DNA of 64,000 nucleotides from Erythrocercus mccallii (taxonomy: Eukaryota; Chordata; Aves; Passeriformes; Dicruridae). A program made the position numbers and the translations under genes. Where the stretch lies: positions 102,698-166,697 of the forward strand of contig VZRG01001623.1 in the NCBI GenBank assembly GCA_013397435.1. Direction: 5' to 3'. Position 1 is the stretch's first letter; each line of letters begins with the position of its first letter. The notes beneath the pieces were generated by a model that saw only the letters and a list, made by a program, of their open reading frames with translations, made no database searches and had not been told where the DNA came from. Below are positions 39,801-51,600 of this stretch, in pieces.

Positions 39801-42800
39801 AATGGAAACCAGCCCAGTACAACACCTACTGCACAGATCCAACACCCAGTCCCTCTGAATCCAAACCAACCAAGCCCTTACCTAGTTTCTCCTAAGCAAG
39901 AGCAGTAGCCTGGCTTCCCTAGGGCACAGCCACAGCTCAAGAAAGAGCAGCAGCATTTGCCAAGGTCCTTCTGCCCTGCAGCTCCCATGTGGCAGTATGT
40001 GAGGAAAGTGCTGTGAGCCAGAGAACTATTGACACATCATCCAAATCCAATCTACAGGTTGCCCAGTGCCCATGCCCAACGTGCAGTCAAAAATCATCAA
40101 GCCAAAGACACCTAAGGAAAGCACTACAATGAATATGCACTGCTTCAAACTGCAAACTCTGTGAAAGAATTGAAGCAATGGCTCATCGTGCACCATGTTC
40201 ATGCACTTGGTACAGTACATGAGAACAGACAAACCCAGGACACAGTGCTGACAAAACTTCAGAGCTTTTGGATCCTGATTGCATACAACCTACCATTGTG
40301 AAGAAACTTCAAAATCTGAAAGAATTAAGAGACAGAGGTAAAACCTTGCTCCATAAAACCCTAGAGATACAAAATGCAGACTTTCTCTAAATTATTTGTC
40401 TATATTGATAAAAATTATGATCAGGACTTAAAAAAAAAACTAAACTGTGGAACATTTTCTGATTTACTGTGCCCTGACAAGACTTCTATTCATTTTTCAG
40501 TCCTTTTAAAGGCCACCCTTAGTGAATTATTCTGGCCCTCTCAGTATTTTGCTGGCAAATACAAGGCATACAGAAAATGAAACTCTTTGTTTTCTAGTTC
40601 TCTGAACTGCAAATATTGAAATCATCCATTTTAATTCTTCCACATGAGCATCACCAATATTGAGTCTACACCAATAATAATTTTACACCTGCAAGCACAT
40701 ATTCTAGCTATAGCTGATGTTTTCAATGCTTTCCCCGTTAATGATATGCAAATTTCTGGCATTAAAACCAGAATCTCTTTGAAGTTATTTAAAGCTCAAA
40801 TGTTTGACTTGATCCACTCTGTCCCAAACTTCAACTATGTGCACAGCGTGAGCAAAACTGCAATCAGAACAACTTAAAATAATCAGAACAACAGGCCTTA
40901 AAACATCAGGGCACAATAAGACTCAGAGGAACTGTATAAGACAACCAAAAGGCCATTTCAGGCCACTCCAATAAATGTTTGTGACAGCTGGCATTATAGC
41001 TACAGTGCAAGGATTGTAGCTCCTCTGGAAAACACTTCAGCTCACAGGCAGTTGGAAGACAAATCATCATTCCTCATGAAAAGCTAGTAGGACTTTCCTA
41101 CATTAGGTCACAGGGCTCACAGTGCAAACAAGAATCCCAAAGAGTAAAAGATACATCTCCTTCCACAGAGCTTCTTAAGGAAACAGCATATATCTCACCC
41201 ATTATTCATTAGATACTTGACAGCACTTAAGACTATGCTTTCAGGATTAAAAAAAACCCAAAGGAAGCAACGTCTGTTCTGTGGCAGAGGTGACAGCATT
41301 CTATAATCCTGCTGTCAGCCTAAATAGCTACATTTGCTATCCTCATGTAGCACTTGCATAAATTAGATTTTCAGTTCAGAAATACACTATGACAAAAAAA
41401 TCCCACATTTTGATCTTGCAAACTTGCAAACTAATCAAGGTTTCCAGCAGCTAACAGTGAATCAGCCACACTTCTCTTTTTGAGAGATTATTTCTAAATC
41501 AGTAGCATCTAGACAACAGTTGTCCAGAGAAGCTGTGGATGGTCCATCCCTAGAAGTGTTCAAAGCCAGGCTGGATGGATCTCTGAGCAAGCTGGTCTAG
41601 TGGAAGGTATCCCTACCCTTGGCAGGGGGGATTGGAACTGGATGATCTTTAAGGTCTTTTCCAAACCAGGCCATTCTATGATTCTGTGAATTGAGTGCTT
41701 TACATTCTTTCTTGGACATCTACACATAAAACTGATCCCCAGTTACAAACTACTGTTAACTTTTCCCAAAGGCATCTGCATTACCAAATTACTGCAGTAT
41801 CAGTCTGCATCAAGATCCATAAAGGGATAGCAGAGATGAGGCAAATCTACATTACTTGCATAAAATTTCCAAGCAATATATGGTTATAGCACACCAATGT
41901 GTACCAGAGCCAAAAGTTTTAGTTGCTCTTATGAATACTAATTTTTCTCTCAAAACTTAAAAACAGGGTAAGTAGCTATATTGAAAGAAGAAAAAGATCT
42001 AATTTAATTTTCTAGGTAGAAAAGCAATGTTAAGATCTGTAGTCATAGCTAAATGCATCTGAAATTCTACTGATATCATCTAGTTGAAAGGAGGCAAACA
42101 AACACGATACAAGGAATGAAGAACAGGGATGCAAGCAGCAGGAGCTAACAAATAAATTCAACTACAGCTACATTCAAAGTCCACACTGCCCAGAAGTATA
42201 CAGACAGTATAGAAAAAACAAGATATTTTTAAACAGTTGTGCTTTTGACTAAGCCATGTCTCAGTTTAGAGAACTATCTACCTAACCCACTAGCTTAAAC
42301 ACTGTGCCCTCTACAACATCACAGAGAACTGAAAGGGGGGGGGGGTGAAATACAAAAATACTAAGCAAGTTAAGTGACCTGAAATACAACTGCATGGAGT
42401 AGACAGTGCACATCCTAAAGTGTAAGCTGGTTTTATGCACATTTGATGTGTCATTCTCACAAAGTAACAATTTGTAAGCGAGCACACTCTACTACTAAAT
42501 CAGGCAAATGTAGAATAAACGTAAATTCTATAGCCCATGAACTTCATACAGAATTTACACTTAAAGTGCAATTAGACTGGAGGCAAAACACAAGTTGTGT
42601 GGGTTAGTGTTTAACTGTTTGTCGTTGCAGGACACGAAAGATGAGAGACTCCAAATATTTCAGAAGGCAATGAGCATAGAAAAGAGCTTTATTGTTTAAT
42701 TTTTACTACCTTTTATAAGGTGTTCCGATACAGACTTCACATGATTGGTGAATAGGAACGACACTTCTCTAATCCCATTGGTTAGACTAGAGAAACAGCA

Positions 42801-45610
42801 AAACACTATCTGGAGAAAGATTGTTTTGAGAAAGGATAGCTGTTTGCCAGAATTGTTTTGAGAAGAAGCTTTCTTGAGAAATTTTTCCTTGGGAAAAAGT
42901 TAGCAGCTGCTAAAATCTCTCAGACCCAAAAACATCAGGCCCACAACTGTTCAACAGTAGAAACAAAGTCCTATCAAATGCTGTATTCAACCAGTCCCTG
43001 CTAACACATAACAGAATGCTGTGAGGAGTTCCCCAACCAAGGAGAAGTTTATTTAGGGCAAGATGTCAGTAAACCACTTAAATTCTTATTTTTTCCATGC
43101 TAGGCAGTATAATTTCCTATTTCTCCCACCTCTAAGGCCACAGAATCAATCCCATAATTAGTGTATCTCTGATGGTAGCCCAAAGCAGTTAGGTGATGGC
43201 CAGGTGTATAAGGAGACTTCACTCTGCCCATTTCCTTTCCTCCTCCGCATTGTTTCTATAGGTTAAACTGGCAGGCAAGTCTATAGAATACCATTCTGTA
43301 CCCTAACATAGCATGTATGTGGTATAATTACTGTTTTCCTTTCTACTTCAGGAACCTCTGAGATGCCCAAAGTCAGGGAGCTATTGCACACTTGATGCTG
43401 AGCTGGAAACAGGATAGCACTTATTCAAGTAGTGCCAACATTCTCAATTCTCAGTACAACCATTATGGGTCACTGGCCTAAAAATGAAGCCATTCTCTGG
43501 CAAGTAGATCCAAAGGAAAGAGAACAAAAAGAACTTCCAAGAGAATGATAGAAATCAAGGCTGCACTTTTATCTGTTACATATAGGATTTTCTTTCTGTT
43601 CTGAACTCAATTTACAGCCTTCATGTTGGAATTGTTTGTGTTGACCACAGGAATCTCCAAAGTCTGCCCCAGCATTTGATTTTTCCTTGCATATCTCCAG
43701 CCTGCTGCTTTTAAAAAGATCATGACTCATCAGTGCAGTAATGAAAGAACCTTTTGATTTGTAAAATCCCTTCAAAACTTCTCTATCATTGCTTTTCTGT
43801 TTAGTATCTCTCCATGAAAAGATATTAGCGTAAGAGCAAAGAACCACATTTTCCAGAACACCTTGGCAGTCAACCCACAACCTGAGATTCTGCATTAACT
43901 CCTCTCAGTGTTGCTCATTGCAAATGACAGACTCTGACTACATCTAGGAAGGAGCAGATTGTCATAACTTCTCCTCCATGAAGTAGAAAGATGGAGTAGA
44001 GCAGGCTTTGCAACAAACTGATGCCTGCTAATTCTTGGAAATTTTGGCACAAACACCAACAAAGTTATTTTAGGTGGAGCTGATTTTCATGGTTTTTCTT
44101 TACTTCAGTTATGTTTTAATTACATTTTCATTTTAACAGCAGCTAAATTTAAAGTAAGTCATGCCTTGTAGTTTGATTGTTAGTATTTTTATAATTCAAT
44201 CTTTGGTTATAAAAATGCCCTCTTTTCAAACAGTTTGCCTCCATCATGCTATAGTATATGAAACAAATGAGGGCAAAAGCAACAACCATGAGCTAATCCG
44301 AAGTTCATAAAAAAGGCAATGAATTTCTCCTTCTTGGTCTACTTCCAGTACAAAGTAGATAGCTTTGAAGTCAGACCACTCTTAATTCAAAGTCTGAGTA
44401 TGAATGTGTTCTTTGGAACCGCAAAAGTGAACATTTTCTTACCAATGAAACCCAGCTGAGAAAATTCTAGAATCATCCAATCTTCAGAAGCGAGCTGAAG
44501 CGCAAAATTTTTTATTGTGCTGAAATAATTCTGCTTGACAACAATGTCATCTTCAAGCTAGAGGAAGGTAGAAGTGGTATCATTAAAAAAAGGCATTAGC
44601 AAAGCAATAGAAAAAAGTACAGCTAGGAAATACTGACTTACAATATATTGCTAACACATAGCCATATTTCTAATGCTAGCACTGATATAAAACAGATGCC
44701 ATAGCCTGGAATAACTATTGTAGGGATCAGTCTGTCTGTGGAGAACTAATACAGAATCCTTCTGTAGTAAGAATCCACAAACACATCTTGACTTCTTACT
44801 TCAGAGTACTGTTTTTCCAGTTGCTTTCTTCAAAGGAAAATCCATGAAATTATGTTAGTCTAAGTGGCATCATCAGAACAAGTTCAAAATCTGTATTATT
44901 TGTATATAAATGTGACTTTGCTCATAAATGTAAGAGCACAAAGAGTTTCTCCTCTGAGACAAGAGGCTAAGAGACACAATATCTGCAGAAGTAGGATTCA
45001 TTTCACCTGTCCAACAGAAGCACAGGTGCATAGTCCATAACCACCTAGTCCAGGCTGTAGAACTGCCAACATGGTGTGCTGCAATCCCTTTAATTCACAG
45101 TAAGTGCAAGCCTTTGCTGCATTAGGGATCCTGCTTCTCCTGTCCTTTCTCACAGCGCCGTCCCTCCCCCTTTGTGCTGGTACTAATATTTGTGCAACTT
45201 CCTAGTATCAAACCAGGTTGTCACATGTTATTGGCTCTGCAGCTTCCCAGAGAGCTGACACTCCAACAGCTCTCAGAGAGGGGTCAGCATAGCTTTGTGA
45301 AAACTAGATGAGATGTGTGGGACTTAACACCCCAAGGACACAGGCACAAAATCTAAATAAAGATCATTAGTGCAGTTACTAAATCTGCAATACTTGTAGG
45401 TAAGACTTCTACTTCAAAGCAAAAACATATGATAGGAACAATTTTTAGCTAAACTGAAGAAAATCTGCTTAACTCTGTTGTTGGAAACCTCTTTATAAAA
45501 GAAAAGAATCCCATGTCTATACACAACATTATTATTATTAAAGTGACACTGCACTTTCAAAAGAAAATAAAAATAGATTTTAGCTTCCTTTCCACTAAAA
45601 GCTAAGGTGG

Positions 45611-45643
<33 letters not shown>

Positions 45644-48585
45644 GCCTAGGCAACTCAACAATAATTCATTTTGGGGACAAGGGGAAAACCATGGTTAAGC
45701 TGCTTGGATTCCTTCACTTTTTTGCCAGGCATCTTAAGATAACTGACATAGGATAAATTACTTTCTACTTCAGAGACAGTGAGACAGTGTCCTCCTCAAA
45801 TTACTTCCCCATATAACATAACTACCATACTTAATGCCCGCTTTAAATTATGGGATCAAGTTCTCTTTTCTGTGTAGGTCCTTCTGATGTGTCCAACAAC
45901 ATAATTTCTGGAGACTCATTTGAAAACTTGTCTCAAAATAAAGAAGAGAAGTTTACCTGGATGTAATAAACCCCCTTTTTCTGAGCATACATCATAAGAA
46001 AACAATAATCCAAGTTTTGTTTTGTCCTCCATCTGAAATTAAATTGAAAGCTTAAGGTTTATGAAAAAAGGTTATTTCAATACATGCTGGCAATATAAAG
46101 TAAATTTCATTATGAAGAATGACACATTAGTGAAATGATAGGACATCTGCTTTTGGCATTGTCCCCTCAGGAAATCCACTGTTTGAAAAAAAAAAAAAAG
46201 GAACAAAGCTTTCACCTTATGCTTTAATACAGACGTCAAACTGGTTTAATTTGAACCTGACTTTGTGACAACTACCTCACATTTCACTAAAAACACATGT
46301 GCATTTAAAATGGGAATTCAACAGGAACTACTGGATTTTACCCCGTGTTTCATGAAGAAAAACAGTGAATGAAAGAGTCCACATACAGGAATAAAAGCAT
46401 ATCAAAAGTCTCAGTTCTCCTCCCAAAATTTAACACTAAATGGATTCAACTAAGCATAGGCTCTGATTGTGCACAGAACAGCATATAGCTAGGAATGAGA
46501 CGGATTCACAGCATCCCCACACATGCAAGAATTACAGTAAGAAAACATTTCAAGAATTCACATCCCACTTGCCATTTTCTAAACAACGAAAGTGTGGGTG
46601 TGGAAGGAGATGGGAAAAGCTCTGGGAGAATAAACCTACCTCACTCTCTCTTTTGAGTCTCCAAAAGTTTCTTTCAAGTTTGTCAAGTCAGGATAATATG
46701 TTGCAGGAGGGGCTATTACTTCCACCAAACCAGAACTGATCTCTGTAGAAAACCTGTCAATAGAAACATCCTGAAGTCACATGACAGATTCTGAGTGCTG
46801 TAGCTCCTGCTTGCTTTCTGTTGGAAGAGTTATTGTGTCTGGTTACCAGGACTTGCTCAAATGAGGCATATAAAAGAACAGTAGTATAGAAAAAAGTATT
46901 GTTTTCCTTAGCATGTCCTTCAGAGCATTATCAGAATCAAACTACATTCTGAACATTTTTTTTGCATTTTCTCAGAACCTAGTGATTTTTTTTCTACAGT
47001 TCTCTTTGAACATACAGAATATAAGGCCCTAACACAGATGTCACAAATTTCCATTCATGTTTAAACAATCCCATCTGTTTATGGTGCATCAAATAATTTA
47101 ATCCCACTAACTGTTTTACAGTTTAACTGAATCACTGCCTCTTAATTTGTCATCTCTTACTTTTTTGTTCAAAAGTCCAAATCTCCACGAAACAAAAAGG
47201 CATGACCTCTTATTCCCAGAATATTTTTAATTGCTTATTGCAACCTGATTTAGTTTATCATCAATAAACTAAGAAATCCCCGATTGAAACAACAACTTAC
47301 TCTCTTTCCAGGCTTGCAACAACACTGTTAACATAATCAAGATCAGTCTGGGGAAAACAAACAAACAAACAAATGAATAGATTACTTGATAGTTCTGGAG
47401 TTTCATGTCAAAAGAATGAAGTAAAATAAACATTGCAGGTGGTTGTCCTTTAAAATCACTTTCATTGTGTAAGATATTCGAGCAATATAAGAACACATCA
47501 CACATGTAACTGTGTCATACCTCTGAGTTGTTTTTTTGTAAACAGAGGGAATAATTATCTCATATCTGCACTTATCAGAAAATTGTTAAAACTCAGGCTC
47601 CTGATGACAAAATGATCACTGAGTGTTTGTGTGGGAAGAACTTAATATTATTATACAATAATATTAATAATATATAAGAAAATATTACCAAAGGAATCTT
47701 TCCACAAAACAATGCATTGAACACACACCCATACACACACACTGTTCTTTCGAAAGTACATCTCTTAAGCTTTGCACTTAAAGCAAATGCCCTAATCACA
47801 GACAGCAGTGAGCCTGCTGCCTTTCTGACTAAGGTTGCTTTTTTGCATCAGAGATTAAATTTGAGGGACTACCAATCCTATCAATCACACATTTCTCATA
47901 GATGCAACAATTCTAAAAATTACTCATTGGTAAAAATACAAGCCGTGACATTCTAGAAAAGTCTAGATCATCTAAATTGCCAGCACTTGACAATTATTCA
48001 ACCTAGCTGTACACATGCATTCCAAGAAAAGGGAATTTGTGAACTCATAAATGTGACTGAAACCCCTGGTCTTTGTTATACTTATTGTCATACGTATCTT
48101 CTTCCTAAGTGCTATGCCTAGTGCTGGGCAGAAGTTCTAGTAAGCTGGTAAGGTGCTCACAAATTTAAAACTCATCTCGCATGAGTTCCACACAAGGAGA
48201 CTCACAAGTCCATATGGACCTTTATATATCACTGTTTAAATACCTTAATGGACTGTTCATACATATTTAATTAATAATGTAGTTAGACATAACTTTTTCT
48301 GTTTTGTGTAACAGTTGCAAATTACAGTAACCTCGTGACTACCTAAAAATAATTTTAGTATATCCATCTTTAACTGAAGCATTTCTTTTTCTCTCTTTTC
48401 AAAACCTTTTTATTGTTAAAAATACAGAAACTACAGTCCAATCATCATGTGAAAAGACAAAAATTTGCATTGCAGTTGGCATGCCAAATTTTAATTACCC
48501 AGTCAAGCAATAAGAACTCCAACACATCTAATACAGTTCCTATTGTATTAGATATGTTGGAGTTCTTTGAGTAGGAAAATACAGG

Positions 48586-48633
<48 letters not shown>

Positions 48634-51600
48634 TCAGGAGAAACAGCTAGTTTCTATTCAGTTTTCCAGAGATTAAAATAAATGCCCATCTTCATGCCAA
48701 CTGGAATCATATATTTGATCACAAGCCTGTGCCTTAGTGCATACCTCCTTAGTGGGAACATAATTTTGACCTATTTTCCAGACTACCATGAAGCCTTGCT
48801 ACTGCTTGTAAAACCTTATACTCTTATACTTAAACATACACTCTTATACTGAAAACATCACAATCAGAAAAAAGAGTCCAGAATAAGAGGGTTTTTTTTC
48901 CCTACTTCCCACTATTTGTTTGCATGCTTCACATGAAAGGCTGGCAGTTTCCCCAGTCAGAGCTGCAATCACAATAGGTTCACATTAAAAAGATGCAGCT
49001 TGAAGTCTTCCAACCTCATATGATAGTCTTTGCTGTCACAAAAAGTCAAGGAAGTCTGGTCTAGCTGCTATGAACATGAGATATAGAAAATACCACTGCT
49101 GGCATAGTAGGCAGCCTTTCCTTCTCAATAAGCAATTACTGCATCACTGTAGTGCAAAAGCAGATGACACTTTTAGACTGAAAAAGAACATGTAGACTAG
49201 AAGAATTGATGCCATTTTTCACATGATCAAATGGATTAAAACACTGGTATTCTGCTATAATTTTTAAATAAGCAGTTGTATTTCTATCTACCAGCAGCAT
49301 ACAAGATTCAGAACCAGGATTTCAACACAAACTCCTTCCCCTCAGGCTGACTGTCCTCTTTCCACATCAGAACTTCAAGAGACAATGAACTCCTCTCATT
49401 GCCCAGTCTAACACTAAGTAGGATCTTTGCCAACACCCTTTGCCATGGACATGTTCCAGGAAGGTGGCACTTCTAATTTAATTCACACAGCATAATGAAA
49501 TAAATATGAAAATATACAACAAATTTGATCAAGCTGTGACTAGACCCAAGGGAAGAGTTAAGTAGATGGAAGACTGTGAAGGGTAGCAATGGAAGGAAAT
49601 CTGGAATAACTAAATTAAATCTAAGAATCTTTCAAGCAATAAATTCAATCAGTGACTTAAAAGCAAGAGAAAAAATCCATTATTAATCAAAATCTATTCC
49701 CCATTTTCAAGGAAATAGGTGTTTACTGCCTTGACAAATTAATATACAAGGTCCTCTTTATCAACCTGAAGGACTGCTCATCTCCAAGATGAGGATAAAC
49801 AGGACAAGACAAATCCAGATTAATAAAAAGAAGTCATCAAGAAAGAAACTGTAACTGTTCTTTAGGCTTCCCGCAAAAATCATCTGGTAGATACCACTTA
49901 GGAGTAGACCTGAGGAACTTAAAAATCTGTTTCATGGTATCAGTGCTGCTTGTAACTGTTGAAATGAAATGTTGTTGGTGATCACAATGATACAGTTATG
50001 AATGCTTTTGTCTATTAAATCCAAAAGCATTACTAAAACTTAAATAATGTTTCTCATACTAAAGCTCCTAAGGCTGAAGATTAAAAGAAATCCCTAGGAA
50101 TTCTGGACTCATAAAAAAGAAGGACAAATGAATATTTTAAGAATAAATTCCTTTAAAGTAATTAAGTGCAAGATTGTGTTAGGCCCCAACCAAAGAGTTA
50201 ACATTTCCAGCCAGAAAGATGCATCTTATCAATGAATCACATGAAGCCTTATAAACAACTTTGTCCTGGTGAGTGAATTTCTGAGAACTTCATAATGAAA
50301 GGCATAAGGTAGGGATGGTTATTTTAGTATCAACAGTTCAAATCTTTTGGCCTGTTCTTTCTTCCTAGACATATGAAATTACTAATCTTCAGGAGAATGC
50401 AAAACACTTGAAGTAAGACATCTTCCTTTATTCACACCAGACCAAGGATTGATCCCCATCAGCATCTTGCCTCTAGCAGAGCCAGCCATGAAAAGATATA
50501 TAACAAAGAATAAGAACAAGATAAGTACATACAACACCCCCTCCTGCTATCATCCACACTCTAACTGCTTTCAGTTCAAGTTACTTCCTGAGACAGATGT
50601 CATTCTGTGTATTTAATATTTCTCAGTAGACTCATCTTAAAGGTACCTTATTAGCACCCCCTTGAGCCTATCTAAACTTTCAACAAGAAAAGAAGATTAT
50701 AGTTTATGAGATCTGTGGAGTTTCATAAGCCAGTGAACTTGGCTGCATCTCAGGTTTAGCTCTTTACATTAACAATTTTGATGACAAATGCATGCAGAAT
50801 GCTTTGATGAATCTCTCATTTAAAAAAGCCTTAGTCTGTTGTAGAACAAACTGAAGTTGCAGATTGTGCGTGAAATAAGTTTTAAAATTTCCTCTGTTTT
50901 TGTAAAATGCTGTACTCCAATTCTCTAAGGCACTTTTCTGTAGTGCCAGTGAGGCTGTATGTCAAGTTTGTGATTATTCTAACATTTGTCTGAACAAACA
51001 TCATTATTCTCAACAAATGCAGAAAGAACCAGAGCAGCAATGAACTTTCCATACTTTATTGATTTTTATAAGTGAATATGTGCACAGCAAAGCACCAGAA
51101 TACATTAGCTAGCAGACAAAATGAGAGGTCAGAAAGTTGTGAACAGCTAGCCAAATGTCCTACCAAAAACTAAGATCTCTACTTTTAAGAACCAACTCTT
51201 TCATACTGTTAATCCTGAATTCATACCCTCAAGAATGATAGAAGGTAGACTGTTTCTAAAAATGTAAGAAAAACCAAGGCATTTTAGACCAAAGGTTTAT
51301 TTACTGTCCTCAGTTGCAGATGCATAGGAAAAAAAAATGCAACCATAGAATGTCTCAAGCTAAAAAGGACCCAAAAGGATCATCAAGATCATCACCCAGC
51401 TCCTCAAATGACTACCGAAAACTAAACCCTATGACTAAAGGCATCATCCAAATGCTTCTTCAACTCTGACAAGCATGGTGCCATGACCACTTCCACTGGC
51501 AGCCTACTCCTGTGACTGACCACTCAGTGAAGAATCTTTTCTTAGTGTCCAGTCTGAACTTCCCCTGATGCAGCTTCACATTTCCATGTGTCCTGTCACT

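Larger units (their letters stand above)
36210..44442 (-). other. MGAT4A: MGAT4A intron at residue 297 (8.2 kb)
   Basis: Holds CR1 tails at 37060-37282 and 41517-41689, an A/C-rich tract near 39235-39300 and an LTR-like element at 42598-42945. The stretch about 39100-40250 is relatively C-rich and may be an old repeat I cannot name. Confidence 0.8.

Noticed and set aside
42598..42945. Target-site duplication at the ends of the LTR-like element
   Set aside because: The flanking 5-6 bases on the two sides do not match convincingly, so no duplication is claimed.
46467..46739. A 90-codon plus-strand frame
   Set aside because: It overlaps, in antisense, the MGAT4A exon at 46640-46753.
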